Virus record (IMG/VR): IMGVR_UViG_3300034355_000047
Span: 1 to 34,513 of that record
Length of the DNA stretch: 34,513 nt
Source: a virus
Direction: 5' to 3' (one strand)
The position numbers and the translations under genes were made by a program. Each line of letters starts with the position of its first letter. Positions within the stretch are counted from its first letter, which is position 1. The notes below the pieces were generated by a model. It saw only the letters and a list, made by a program, of their open reading frames with translations, did no database searches and was not told the DNA's origin. Shown in pieces: positions 12,641 to 20,364 of the stretch.

Positions 12641-12993
12641 TTGAATGCCATTTAAAAGGCTTTAGAGATACCTACAAGCCACGATCGATGGTCGGTCTAG
12701 GCAAGGGTAGCCACTCGACCTCTCAGCGCGTTGTAGAGGCTCTGGCAGATACCTGTGCAAAGCCCAAACGAACGTATGGATTGTGCACAAGGCTGGACAA
12801 GGGTGTGCCAGGCTACAGGCAGAGCGGTCAACCTATATGCGCCAGCATGCGCGCAGGCGTACCGCGCTCGACGACGCGCCCGGAACGCGACCCTTGCCCC
12901 CCCACCCCTCACCGTAGCGGTCGGGGGCACCCCTCAATTTTTCCTGTCTTTTTCCTAGAAGACTTTTCTGTGTGTAACCAAGGAGTTGTATGA
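12637..12993 (+). CDS. Doubtful ORF between initiator and SSB-like gene
   Basis: 118 codons, with ATGA overlaps at both ends (initiator stop 12638-12640; SSB-like ATG 12990), as in real operon genes. The translation does not look convincing: Pro/Arg-rich low complexity (PCPPTPHRSGRG) made by C-runs, and the last third runs through a hairpin and pyrimidine tracts. Another frame (12776-12958) gives NLYAPACAQAYRARRRARN, which faintly recalls small treble-clef zinc proteins but lacks a full set of cysteines. The stretch may be largely a leader for the SSB-like gene rather than coding. Confidence 0.3.
   Translation: MIECHLKGFRDTYKPRSMVGLGKGSHSTSQRVVEALADTCAKPKRTYGLCTRLDKGVPGYRQSGQPICASMRAGVPRSTTRPERDPCPPTPHRSGRGHPSIFPVFFLEDFSVCNQGVV
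12895..12945 (+). terminator. GC-rich hairpin followed by T-run (weak terminator or leader structure)
   Basis: TGCCCCC (12895-12901) can pair with GGGGGCA (12923-12929), and ACCG/CGGT (12911-12914, 12918-12921) forms the apex; the left arm has an unpaired bulge. CTCAATTTTT follows, then more T-rich sequence. The 8-base gap before the T-run weakens a terminator reading; it could attenuate the SSB-like gene. Confidence 0.35.
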
Positions 12994-13259
12994 CTGATGA
13001 TCGTGAAATGAAGCCTAGTGAGGGCAAGTGCTGGAAGAATGCTGAGAAGACTGAGTCTTGGCATGGAGACTACAAGGGCACCTTTGTGATGCCAGACGGG
13101 ACTAAGCACTTCCTTGACCTGTATGTGAACAAGACGGCTGATGGCCAGGCTTGGTTCAAGATCAAGGTGGGCAAGGCCAAGACTGTGGCTGCTGCTGTGC
13201 CGAACGCTGCGCCTGTGCAGGCTACTGGCATGGTGCTTGACGAAGATCTACCGTTCTGA
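12990..13259 (+). CDS. Small SSB-like protein with acidic DEDLPF tail
   Basis: 89 residues. The body (KCWKNAEKTESWHGDYKGTF, then HFLDLYVNKTADGQAWFKIK) is a short series of beta strands with aromatic residues, consistent with a reduced OB fold. The final residues DEDLPF match the acidic tip with terminal Pro-Phe used by single-stranded-DNA-binding proteins to recruit partners. It probably binds single-stranded DNA during replication or RecT annealing. AAGGAG lies at 12979-12984, six bases before ATG 12990. It overlaps the terminase gene by one base (TGATG). Assignment rests on the tail and context, as whole-domain similarity cannot be measured here. Confidence 0.6.
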   Translation: MTDDREMKPSEGKCWKNAEKTESWHGDYKGTFVMPDGTKHFLDLYVNKTADGQAWFKIKVGKAKTVAAAVPNAAPVQATGMVLDEDLPF

Positions 13260-13696
13260 TGGCACGCATTAAATCTCGCTTATCTGAGCAGATCCCCAGT
13301 GTGAAGAACTGGGGTGGTGTGCGCTCGATTGAGAGGCGGCTGGAGCGCAGTGCTACGCTTGAGAGCAACCGTGAGGCTGTGGCTTATGCGTTGCTGTCTA
13401 TGGCCAACACCAAGCTGACAGACATCATGTCTTGGGATGAGGCCGGCAATGTAACGGTGAAGGCTAGCCACCAGATACCGGAGCATGCGTTGCACGCGAT
13501 CAAGTCTATCAAGGTCAACAGCAAGAAGGACTCCGATGGCAATGTGTACTCCACGCTTGACATTGAGCTCTACGACAAGGTGGGAGTCTTGAGATTGCTG
13601 GCCAAGGCTAGTGGACTACTTGACAACCCAGATGATGGCAGCAACAAGCCATCTGTGATTGATATCAATGTGGTGGCACCGAGGGGTGAGACATGA
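13259..13696 (+). CDS. Terminase small subunit-like
   Basis: 145 residues. The C-terminal part shows the small-terminase pattern: SWDEAGNVTVKASHQIPEHA, then IKSIKVNSKKDSDGNVYS, then IELYDKVGVLRLLAKASGLL, where a beta hairpin is followed by the D-K-xx-x-L-xx-L helix. The usual N-terminal helix-turn-helix is reduced to a short basic region. This subunit recognises the packaging start and regulates the large terminase encoded 345 bases downstream. Starts within the SSB-like stop and ends in ATGA with the next gene. Confidence 0.75.
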   Translation: MARIKSRLSEQIPSVKNWGGVRSIERRLERSATLESNREAVAYALLSMANTKLTDIMSWDEAGNVTVKASHQIPEHALHAIKSIKVNSKKDSDGNVYSTLDIELYDKVGVLRLLAKASGLLDNPDDGSNKPSVIDINVVAPRGET

Positions 13697-13851
13697 TCGA
13701 TGAGTACGACATAGAGGAGCTCAAGGCGCAGGACAGGCACGAGCGCAGGTATAGGGGTATGCTTATGGCTCACCCTAGCTGCAGGGATCCGGATCACCCA
13801 GGTTGCGACTTATGTGAGGAGATTGACGATGATGAAACAGCACATAACTGA
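13693..13851 (+). CDS. Small acidic protein with Cys/His cluster
   Basis: 52 residues, missed by length limits. ATG 13693 overlaps the terminase stop; TGA is at 13849-13851. The cluster SCRDPDHPGCDLCEE provides three Cys and one His, possibly binding a metal. N-terminal half is charged helix (DIEELKAQDRHERRYRG). The next gene begins inside it. No known family. Confidence 0.6.
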   Translation: MIDEYDIEELKAQDRHERRYRGMLMAHPSCRDPDHPGCDLCEEIDDDETAHN

Positions 13852-14038
13852 CAGTCACCCAACGGTGCGCGTGTTCCCACGCACGCTGCAGGAGGCCTAT
13901 CCCAAAGAGTACGTCAATGAAGACATCATTACTGGACCGCACCGAGACCCACCACTAAGTGACTTTGCAATACTCATGGCGCTTATTGCTGTGGTTAGCT
14001 TTTTCTTTTACATGTTTAACAAATACATTTGGATCTGA
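13829..14038 (+). CDS. Small C-terminal-anchored membrane protein next to terminase
   Basis: 69 residues from ATG 13829, chosen because GAGGAG lies seven bases upstream. The N-terminal segment HPTVRVFPRTLQEAYPKEY is a pattern I associate with short proteins encoded near terminase in podoviruses. It is followed by one C-terminal membrane span (FAILMALIAVVSFFFYMF). Function unknown. The large terminase starts just after or within its end. Confidence 0.65.
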   Translation: MMKQHITDSHPTVRVFPRTLQEAYPKEYVNEDIITGPHRDPPLSDFAILMALIAVVSFFFYMFNKYIWI

Positions 14039-14040
14039 GC

Positions 14041-15591
14041 GTGAAAACAAAAGAGCATTCAACTAAAGCTATTCCCGTTGGTGGGCTAAACCTCGACTTC
14101 AGCGAGTCGCCTGTCATCTATGACTTCATCCAGAGCAAGAACTTTGTACAAGGCATCATGGGGCCGGTGGGATCTGGCAAGAGTTACGGGTGTGCGGCCA
14201 AGATCTTTATCAAAGCTGTCCAGCAAAAGCCCTCACCCATTGACAACATACGCTATTCACGCTGGGCTATCGTGCGAAATAGCTATCCCATGCTCAAGAC
14301 CACCACCATCAAGACGTGGATTGACCTCTTTCCAGAGGCTACGTTTGGTAACTTGCTGTGGACGCCACCGATTACACACCACATTAGACTGCCAGCTAGG
14401 GGAGATGCCGCCGGCATTGACTGCGAAGTCATCTTTCTAGCACTTGATCAACCCAAAGACGTCAGAAAACTGCTCTCGCTAGAGCTAACAGGCGCTTGGG
14501 TTAACGAGGCGCGTGAGCTGCCCAAGGCTGTGATTGATGGATTGACCCACCGTGTCGGCCGATACCCCACCCAGCGCGACGGTGGTGCCACTTGGCACGG
14601 CATCTGGATGGACACAAATCCGCCAGATGATGATCATTGGTGGCATAGGATGGCCGAGAGAGAGAAGATGACCGGCCCGTATGCGTGGAAGTTCTTTAAA
14701 CAACCTGGTGGCGTGATACCCGTGGACGTTGAAGAGCTGCCAGAAAACCCAGAGGCCAACGATCACGTCTTCTCGGCTAGCAAATGGTGGAAACTAAACC
14801 CCAAAGCTGAGAACATCAACAACTTGCCACCCGGCTACTACCAGCAAATGCTGCTTGGCAAGAATCTGGATTGGATCCGCTGCTACGCTGGTGGCGAATA
14901 CACCTATGTGCAAGAAGGCAGACCCGTCTGGCCAGAGTATGAAGACAGCACCATGTCTGGCGACACCGATATCGACCCCAATACGCCCATCCAAGTGGGT
15001 TTGGACTTTGGTTTGACCCCAGCTGCCACCATTGGCCAGCGTCTGCCCAACGGTCGGTGGCTAATTCATCAGGAGATCGTCACCTTTGACATGGGTCTGG
15101 AGCGCTTTGGCCACCAGCTGCTCGGAGAACTCAACCAACGCTACCCCAACCACCAGGTAATGATCTGGGGCGACCCAGCCGGTATGGCACGCGACGGTAT
15201 ATACGAGGTCACAGCCTTTGATTACCTCAAAACACTGGGCTTGCGCGCACAACCTACGGCCAGCAACGACTTCAAGGTACGACGTGAGGCGTCTGCCGCC
15301 CCCATGCAGAGGCTAATCATGGGCAAGCCTGGTCTCATAGTCAACCGAGAGTGCAAGCTGCTGCGTAAATCACTTGCCGGTGGCTACCACTTCAAGCGCG
15401 TTGCCATTGGCGCAGGCCAAGAGCGTTTTAGAGACGCCCCAAACAAGAATGAGCACTCGCACATTGGCGACTCCTTTGGCTATCTTATGCTAGGCGGCGG
15501 TGAATACAACCGCATGACACGCACACACCAGCTCGGTGGTAGACCCATGGGGCAATCAAGCGCCAACACCGACTTTGACGTGTTTGCTTAG
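14041..15591 (+). CDS. terL: Terminase large subunit
   Basis: 516 residues from GTG 14041; an in-frame TTG at 14029 would add four residues and overlap the previous gene. ATPase domain: Walker A GPVGSGKS at residues 41-48, and Walker B-type LTGAWVNEARE at about 149-159 with the catalytic Glu. RNase H-like nuclease domain: GLDFGLTPAATIG, WGDPAGMARDG, and HSHIGDSFGYLMLG supply three acidic positions. It is the packaging motor and cuts concatemers, docking on the connector encoded at 17689. The sequence does not tell headful from site-specific cutting; a circularly closed contig fits headful packaging. Confidence 0.93.
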   Translation: MKTKEHSTKAIPVGGLNLDFSESPVIYDFIQSKNFVQGIMGPVGSGKSYGCAAKIFIKAVQQKPSPIDNIRYSRWAIVRNSYPMLKTTTIKTWIDLFPEATFGNLLWTPPITHHIRLPARGDAAGIDCEVIFLALDQPKDVRKLLSLELTGAWVNEARELPKAVIDGLTHRVGRYPTQRDGGATWHGIWMDTNPPDDDHWWHRMAEREKMTGPYAWKFFKQPGGVIPVDVEELPENPEANDHVFSASKWWKLNPKAENINNLPPGYYQQMLLGKNLDWIRCYAGGEYTYVQEGRPVWPEYEDSTMSGDTDIDPNTPIQVGLDFGLTPAATIGQRLPNGRWLIHQEIVTFDMGLERFGHQLLGELNQRYPNHQVMIWGDPAGMARDGIYEVTAFDYLKTLGLRAQPTASNDFKVRREASAAPMQRLIMGKPGLIVNRECKLLRKSLAGGYHFKRVAIGAGQERFRDAPNKNEHSHIGDSFGYLMLGGGEYNRMTRTHQLGGRPMGQSSANTDFDVFA

Positions 15592-15612
15592 GGTATATCG
15601 TCGTGATATACA
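15584..15612 (+). promoter_or_regulatory. Promoter with palindromic operator (site B)
   Basis: TTGCTT (15584-15589), 17-base spacer, then extended -10 TG-A-TATACA (15604-15612). The perfect palindrome GTATATC GTCGT GATATAC (15593-15611) covers spacer and -10. Its start would be near 15619, upstream of the cupin and virion genes. A second possible element, TTGCCT (15617-15622) and TATAAA (15638-15643), has a short 15-base spacer. Site A at 8875 is its relative. Confidence 0.55.
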
Positions 15613-15652
15613 GGGGTTGCCTGTGTAGTTTGTGGTTTATAAAATTGGCGTC

Positions 15653-16132
15653 ATGAGTAATGACTTGATTGAGTTGCCGCCAGCCAATTTGCCTGCGCCA
15701 GTTGCACGGCAAAAGATCATGGCTATACAGAAGGCGTGCCAAGCGCTGCCAGATGGCGAGCGTATTGATCCTAATGATGCGCCTCTCAAGCATTGGTTAG
15801 CGCCTGGCGTCTATGCTAGAGAGATACACCTTGCGGGGGGCACCGTGGTAGTTGGCAGAATACACCGGCATCGTCACTTCAACATCATCAGCAAGGGCAG
15901 CATTACCTGCTATACAGAATTTGGCCTAGAGACACACACAGCGCCTGCGTCTTTTATCTCAGAGGCTGGCACAAAGCGGGTTGTACACACGCATGAAGAT
16001 GCGATCTGGACAACGATTCACCCCAACCCAACCAATGAAACAGACATTTCAACATTAGAGGAAATGTTTACCGCTCTAGAGTACTACGAGCTTGGCATGG
16101 AAGTCTACAAACTTGAGGAGCTAACTACATGA
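15653..16132 (+). CDS. Cupin-like protein
   Basis: 159 residues from ATG 15653 (an in-frame GTG at 15632 is possible). The central region forms a small beta barrel of cupin type: GRIHRHRHFNIISKGSIT with three histidines as likely metal ligands, then FISEAGTKRVVHTHEDAIW with two more, in the order of cupin motifs 1 and 2. Enzyme activity or substrate cannot be read from sequence. It is the first gene after the terminase and after promoter site B, ahead of coiled-coil virion genes, so it may be a virion or host-interaction protein. Overlaps the next gene by ATGA. Confidence 0.65.
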   Translation: MSNDLIELPPANLPAPVARQKIMAIQKACQALPDGERIDPNDAPLKHWLAPGVYAREIHLAGGTVVVGRIHRHRHFNIISKGSITCYTEFGLETHTAPASFISEAGTKRVVHTHEDAIWTTIHPNPTNETDISTLEEMFTALEYYELGMEVYKLEELTT

Positions 16133-16578
16133 GCTATTTAATATCTGGCGCAATTCTTTTAAACACTGCAGTGAGTGCAGATCAAGCGCGCAAATCACGC
16201 AAGCAAGCTGAATCAGACCAGCGCACCATGCTAGCGCAGCAAGCTGCTGACCAGGCCGCCATGCGCGTTGAGCTGCAGCGACAAACAGGTGAGTACGCCA
16301 AGCAGGGCGCGTCCCTTGAGCAGCAAGCACAGATCGCTAGACAGCAGTTTGAGGCATCTCAACAGACCTACGCTACCAATAAGCTGGAGATGGAGAGGAA
16401 AGCCAAGGAGGTGCAGGAAGCTGCCGACGAGGAGCGCCGCAAGGCAGCCTCTGCCGAGGCATCTGCGCTTAAAGCACGCACCCGTGGTGGCCGCCGCTCA
16501 CTGCTCTCAGGCGAGCGCATGGACGCAGAGCTGGGTGTGCCAATCAACTTGGGTGGCGCTGGTATGAGGATTCAGTAA
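16129..16578 (+). CDS. Coiled-coil virion-associated protein, unknown
   Basis: 149 residues. A short hydrophobic N-terminus (YLISGAILLNTAVSA) is followed by a very long Ala/Gln/Glu/Arg coiled coil (residues ~20-115) and a conserved-looking end (TRGGRRSLLSGERMD). The latter motif is shared by small proteins in podovirus head gene blocks, to my recollection. It may be a small internal virion or connector-associated protein. Overlaps both neighbours (ATGA; TAATG). Confidence 0.65.
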   Translation: MSYLISGAILLNTAVSADQARKSRKQAESDQRTMLAQQAADQAAMRVELQRQTGEYAKQGASLEQQAQIARQQFEASQQTYATNKLEMERKAKEVQEAADEERRKAASAEASALKARTRGGRRSLLSGERMDAELGVPINLGGAGMRIQ

Positions 16579-17180
16579 TGGCAACACTACCTCAGTTTAA
16601 ACAGCGCCAGCTTGCAAGGCGCAGCACATCTGACATTGATCGCTTGGCTAAACAGTACAAAAGTGCCGTAGAGCAGATCACTGGCGAGTACACAACAGCA
16701 TTCACAGGCTACCAGGCAAACGTGGCCGAGAAGATGAAACCCTTTGAGGCCGAGTTAGCCACATACAAGGAGTCATCTTTGCCGGCCTATGAAGCTCAAA
16801 AGGCGAGCTACCTAAAAAACCTAGAAGACTACAACAAGCTGCTAGCCGATATAGAGGCCAACCCCGTAACTGAGGCCACAGGCATCAGACAAGTTAAGAA
16901 GGCACGCTTTGGCCTTGGTGGTTTAGCGGGTACTGAAACAAAGTCAGAGCCCTTTACCTACTACATACCCAGAGAGATACCTAAGTTCACAGAGACTGCG
17001 CCCACAGCGCCGGCAACACCTATGGCGCCCACGGTAGAGGAGTTTGACTCTGGCCAGTTTGCTGCCAAGAAGGAAGAAGTCGAGAGCAAATTCAAGCGTG
17101 AGCTGGGTGAGAGACGTGCTGCCAAGGTGGGAGCCATATCTCGCAAAGCAACTAGACCAATGCTACAAGGAGCCGAATAA
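16578..17180 (+). CDS. Helical structural-region protein, unknown
   Basis: 200 residues. Basic start (LPQFKQRQLARRSTSDIDRL), a helical region to ~residue 95, a Gly-rich turn (ARFGLGGLAGTETKSEPF), a Thr/Pro/Ala linker, and a charged basic C-terminal helix. It starts on the last base of the previous stop and ends sharing an A with the next ATG. Probably a virion or assembly protein by position; no family recognised. Confidence 0.65.
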   Translation: MATLPQFKQRQLARRSTSDIDRLAKQYKSAVEQITGEYTTAFTGYQANVAEKMKPFEAELATYKESSLPAYEAQKASYLKNLEDYNKLLADIEANPVTEATGIRQVKKARFGLGGLAGTETKSEPFTYYIPREIPKFTETAPTAPATPMAPTVEEFDSGQFAAKKEEVESKFKRELGERRAAKVGAISRKATRPMLQGAE

Positions 17181-17353
17181 TGCCAGAACACTATGAAGAG
17201 AAGTCAACCAAGATGAAAGACAAGGTCGCCAAGGTCATGCGTGAGTACAAGGCCGGCAAGCTCAAGAGCTCTAGCGGCGACAAAGTCACCAGCCAAAAGC
17301 AAGCTGTTGCTATTGCAATGTCTGAGGCTGGCATGTCAAAGGGCAAGAAATGA
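17180..17353 (+). CDS. Small basic protein, DUF6496-like
   Basis: 57 residues, below length limits. KVAKVMREYKAGKLKSSSGD followed by KQAVAIAMSEAGMSK matches the pattern of a widespread small protein family (DUF6496-like), with a KxxxVM.E(F/Y)K.G.L.S motif and a KQA(I/V)AIA.SEAG ending. Its function is unknown. Starts by TAATG and ends by ATGA coupling. It is the first of three tiny genes before the connector. Confidence 0.65.
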   Translation: MPEHYEEKSTKMKDKVAKVMREYKAGKLKSSSGDKVTSQKQAVAIAMSEAGMSKGKK

Positions 17354-17508
17354 AAGAGGTCTGGGACAAGCCAAGGCCTAAAGAGCTGGGAAAGCCAAAG
17401 GAGCTCTCACCCGCTGAAAAACGCAACGCTATGCGCCGAGCTGCCAAGTCTGGCAGGCCATATCCCAACCTAATCGACAACATGGCTGCAGCGAAAGGCA
17501 ACAAATGA
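17350..17508 (+). CDS. Small basic protein with GRPYPNLIDNMAAAKG motif
   Basis: 52 residues. Lys/Pro-rich N-terminus (KPRPKELGKPKELSPAEK), then a basic helix (RNAMRRAAKSG) and the sequence GRPYPNLIDNMAAAKG, which I recall from similarly placed tiny phage proteins. Overlaps both neighbours by four bases. Strongly basic, so nucleic-acid contact is possible; not demonstrated. Confidence 0.6.
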   Translation: MKEVWDKPRPKELGKPKELSPAEKRNAMRRAAKSGRPYPNLIDNMAAAKGNK

Positions 17509-17687
17509 AAATCGAAATTGAAATTGAAAACGAGATGGAAGACAAGGTCGATATCTCTAAGCTCCCTCCAGCCTTGCGCAAGAAGATTGAAAAGTACATG
17601 GCTGCCAAGAAACCAGAAAAGCCAATGAAGGGCATCAAGCAGATGATGCAAGAGGCTACCCTGGAAGAAGAAGAAGACGAGGATTGA
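17505..17687 (+). CDS. Small protein with acidic tail
   Basis: 60 residues. MKIEIEIENEMEDKVDISKL opens with alternating charges, then a basic middle (LRKKIEKYMAAKKPEKPMKG) and a very acidic end (EATLEEEEDED). It follows a basic small protein by ATGA overlap and directly precedes the connector. The charge pattern suggests pairing with a basic partner or a DNA-mimic tail; this is inference. Confidence 0.6.
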   Translation: MKIEIEIENEMEDKVDISKLPPALRKKIEKYMAAKKPEKPMKGIKQMMQEATLEEEEDED

Positions 17688-17688
17688 T

Positions 17689-19305
17689 ATGGAATACGAA
17701 AAAAACAACCCGTCTGGCGGCATGCGCCTAACACCAGAGCAGATCTTAAAAAGACAGATCGCAGCACAGGCTAAGAAGGACGAATTCCAGCAGCTCTATC
17801 AAGACGCCTATGAGTTTGCCCTGCCCCAGCGCCAGCTCTATGGTGTGTGGGAAGGCGGCGCTGTGGGCTCTAAGAAGATGCAGCGCGTCTTTGACTCTAC
17901 TGCCATCAACTCCACCCAGCGCTTTGCCAATAGGCTGCAGTCTGTGGTGTTCCCACCGCAGCGCAAGTGGGCTAAGTTGGAGGCTGGCTCTGATATACCA
18001 CCAGAGCAAAAGCAACAAGCCCAAGCGATCCTTGAGGTCTACCAGGAGAAGATGTTTACCGTACTCAACCAGAGCAACTTTGACATTGCTATGGGCGAGT
18101 TCTTGTTGGATCTGGCTGTTGGCACGGCCTGCATGATGGTGCAGCCTGGCGACGATGTGCAGCCGCTGAACTTTATCCCTGTGCCACTGTTCCTGGTGAG
18201 CTACGAGGAGGGCGCTAACGGCCAAGTAGACAACGTCTACCGTCGCATGCGCATGAAGGGCGAGAGCATACAGCGCCAGTGGCCAGACGCTGAGATAGGA
18301 GACGATCTAGCTAGGCGCATTGAGCACAAGCCAACCGATGACGTTGAGCTGTTAGAAGCCACCATCTATGACCACAAGCGCGGTGACTACTGCTACCACG
18401 TCATTGACAAGGTATCAAAGACAGAGATTGTCTATCGCCGTAGGAAGATGAGCCCGTGGGTGATCTCTCGCTACATGAAGGTGGCAGGCGAGATCTACGG
18501 CCGTGGCCCGTTGATGACTGCGCTGCCAGACATTAAGACGCTAAACAAGACCATTGAGCTACTGCTCAAGAACGCATCTCTTGCGGTCAGCGGGGTTTAT
18601 ACCGCCGCCGATGATGGTGTGCTAAACCCCAACACAGTCAAGATCGTGCCTGGTGCGATCATTCCAGTTGCACGCAATGGTGGCTCCCAAGGCCCAGCCT
18701 TGCTGGCGCTGCCCCGCTCTGGTGACTTCAACGTGTCGCAGCTGGTGATCAATGACCTGCGCTCCAACGTCAAGCGCATCTTGTTAGATGAGTCGCTGCC
18801 ACCAGACAACATGTCTGCTCGCTCTGCCACAGAGATTGTCGAGCGCATGAAGGAGCTGGCTCAGAACCTGGGCTCTGCCTTTGGTCGCCTGATTAACGAG
18901 ACCATGATCCCAGTGACAGCCAAGATCCTTGAGGTCATGGACGAGCGCGGCATGATTGATATGCCATTAAGGGTTAACGGTTTAGAGGTCAAGGTCACCC
19001 CAGTGGCTCCTCTTGCCATGGCTCAAAACATGGAGGAGGTCAACTCCATCATGCAATACATGCAGATCGCGCAGAGCTTGGGCACAGATGGCCAGCTAGC
19101 CATCAAGACAGACATGCTGGTGGACTATTTAGCCGACAAGCTAGGCGTGCCAGCATCTGTGAGAAACACCGCAGCCGAGCGTGCAGTGCTCATGGAAGAG
19201 ATGAAGAACCAGCAGCAGCAGCAAGCTATCGCACAGGCTATGGCCATGCAAGCCCAAGCTGGTGCCGGCATGCCAGCTCTACCCGCACCAGAGGGTGCAA
19301 TGTAA
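17689..19305 (+). CDS. Head-tail connector (portal) protein, T7 gp8-like
   Basis: 538 residues, the usual size for podovirus connectors. The N-terminal segment (YQDAYEFALPQRQLYGVWEG) and FDSTAINSTQRFANRLQSVVFPP are typical openings. NMSARSATEIVERMKELAQNLG marks the long crown/wing helix, and the C-terminal end is a Gln/Ala/Met-rich helix. Twelve copies form the channel at the packaging vertex that first binds terminase and later the tail tube. The next gene starts on its last stop base. Family: head-to-tail connecting proteins. Confidence 0.93.
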   Translation: MEYEKNNPSGGMRLTPEQILKRQIAAQAKKDEFQQLYQDAYEFALPQRQLYGVWEGGAVGSKKMQRVFDSTAINSTQRFANRLQSVVFPPQRKWAKLEAGSDIPPEQKQQAQAILEVYQEKMFTVLNQSNFDIAMGEFLLDLAVGTACMMVQPGDDVQPLNFIPVPLFLVSYEEGANGQVDNVYRRMRMKGESIQRQWPDAEIGDDLARRIEHKPTDDVELLEATIYDHKRGDYCYHVIDKVSKTEIVYRRRKMSPWVISRYMKVAGEIYGRGPLMTALPDIKTLNKTIELLLKNASLAVSGVYTAADDGVLNPNTVKIVPGAIIPVARNGGSQGPALLALPRSGDFNVSQLVINDLRSNVKRILLDESLPPDNMSARSATEIVERMKELAQNLGSAFGRLINETMIPVTAKILEVMDERGMIDMPLRVNGLEVKVTPVAPLAMAQNMEEVNSIMQYMQIAQSLGTDGQLAIKTDMLVDYLADKLGVPASVRNTAAERAVLMEEMKNQQQQQAIAQAMAMQAQAGAGMPALPAPEGAM

Positions 19306-19568
19306 TGAGCTGGGATGAAATCAACGCCATTGGCCAGACTGAAGATATCCGAGAGGTTGATCAAAAGAGAGAAGACTTGGCCAGGCTAACCCTGCGTGTC
19401 TTTGGCTCTGAGGATGGCCAGAAGCTCTTACAGTGGCTCAAAGACATGTATGTGAATGTGCCCATCGCCGTGCCGGGCACAGACCCCTCACACGCCTACT
19501 TTGCTGAAGGGCAGAGGACGGTTGTGCGGGACATCGAGGTACGGATTAACTCAGCAAGGAAACTATGA
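19305..19568 (+). CDS. Bbp19-like small head-region protein
   Basis: 87 residues. LARLTLRVFGSEDGQKLLQW followed by VAVPGTDPSHAYFAEGQ-type sequence (here PIAVPGTDPSHAYFAEGQRT) and VVRDIEVRI matches the small protein family named for Bbp19 of Bordetella phage BPP-1, encoded between connector and scaffold. Its role is not established; it may help head assembly. Start shares one base with the connector stop; end overlaps the scaffold gene by ATGA. Confidence 0.75.
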   Translation: MSWDEINAIGQTEDIREVDQKREDLARLTLRVFGSEDGQKLLQWLKDMYVNVPIAVPGTDPSHAYFAEGQRTVVRDIEVRINSARKL

Positions 19569-20341
19569 CAGACACAGCAGCAGTCGAGCCCGGTGCAACC
19601 GGCCTACTTGACAACGTGCAAATAGGTGATGAGACAAAACAAGACAACCCCCAGGCGGTTGAAATAGACCACAAGGCCGTCCCAAATGACGCGCCAGCAC
19701 AAGAAGATCCACTAGAGCGTCCCGATTACTGGCCAGAGAACTTCTGGAAGAAAGACTCTAACGAGCCAGACCTAGAGGGAATAGCTAAGAGCTGGTCAGA
19801 TCTGCGCAAGCAAATTAGCCAAGGCAAACACAAAGCGCCAACTGATGGCAAATACGACCTCAAGGCCTTTGGAGATGCAGCAGAAGATAACCCAATAGCC
19901 ACAACCCTATCCGGCTGGGCAAAGGAAAATGGACTCTCCCAGGCATCATTTGATGACTTAGTAGTCAACCTACAGACACAAGCCAAAGAGCTCATGCAAG
20001 GCGATATGGTTGATCCAGTAGCTGAGATGAAGCAGCTCGGCCCCAACGGTGGCGCAATCGTCAACGGCATGGTGGATTGGGCACGCGGCCTGGTCAACAA
20101 GGGCGTGTGGTCTAAAGATGACTTTGAAGAGTTCAAGATCATGGGTGGCACAGCCAGGGGCATCACAGCTTTGATGAAAGTCAGAGAGGCCTACGAAGGT
20201 AGAGTGCCAACACAGAGCGCACCGATTGAAGGAGCGCCAAGCAAGGACGAGCTCTATCAAATGGTTAACGATCCTAGATATAAAACAGATGCTGCCTATA
20301 GAAACAAGGTAGAAAAGATGTTTAACGCTACAATCAAATAA
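19565..20341 (+). CDS. Scaffolding (capsid assembly) protein, T7 gp9-like
   Basis: 258 residues, acidic, with a disordered Asp/Glu/Gln-rich N-terminus, then RPDYWPENFWKKDSNEPDLE followed by a KSWSDLRKQI helix, a pattern typical of podovirus capsid assembly proteins. The C-terminal part is helical and ends with a basic stretch (YRNKVEKMFNATIK) that would contact the coat. It forms the internal scaffold around which the coat assembles and later leaves. A strong terminator follows 24 bases after the stop, separating it from the capsid gene. Confidence 0.9.
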   Translation: MTDTAAVEPGATGLLDNVQIGDETKQDNPQAVEIDHKAVPNDAPAQEDPLERPDYWPENFWKKDSNEPDLEGIAKSWSDLRKQISQGKHKAPTDGKYDLKAFGDAAEDNPIATTLSGWAKENGLSQASFDDLVVNLQTQAKELMQGDMVDPVAEMKQLGPNGGAIVNGMVDWARGLVNKGVWSKDDFEEFKIMGGTARGITALMKVREAYEGRVPTQSAPIEGAPSKDELYQMVNDPRYKTDAAYRNKVEKMFNATIK

Positions 20342-20364
20342 CTGCTACAGGAGCAGTTGCCTTT

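Noticed and set aside
17746-18225. 159-codon antisense ORF in the connector gene
   Set aside because: Lies inside a confidently identified connector gene and has no promoter or ribosome site.
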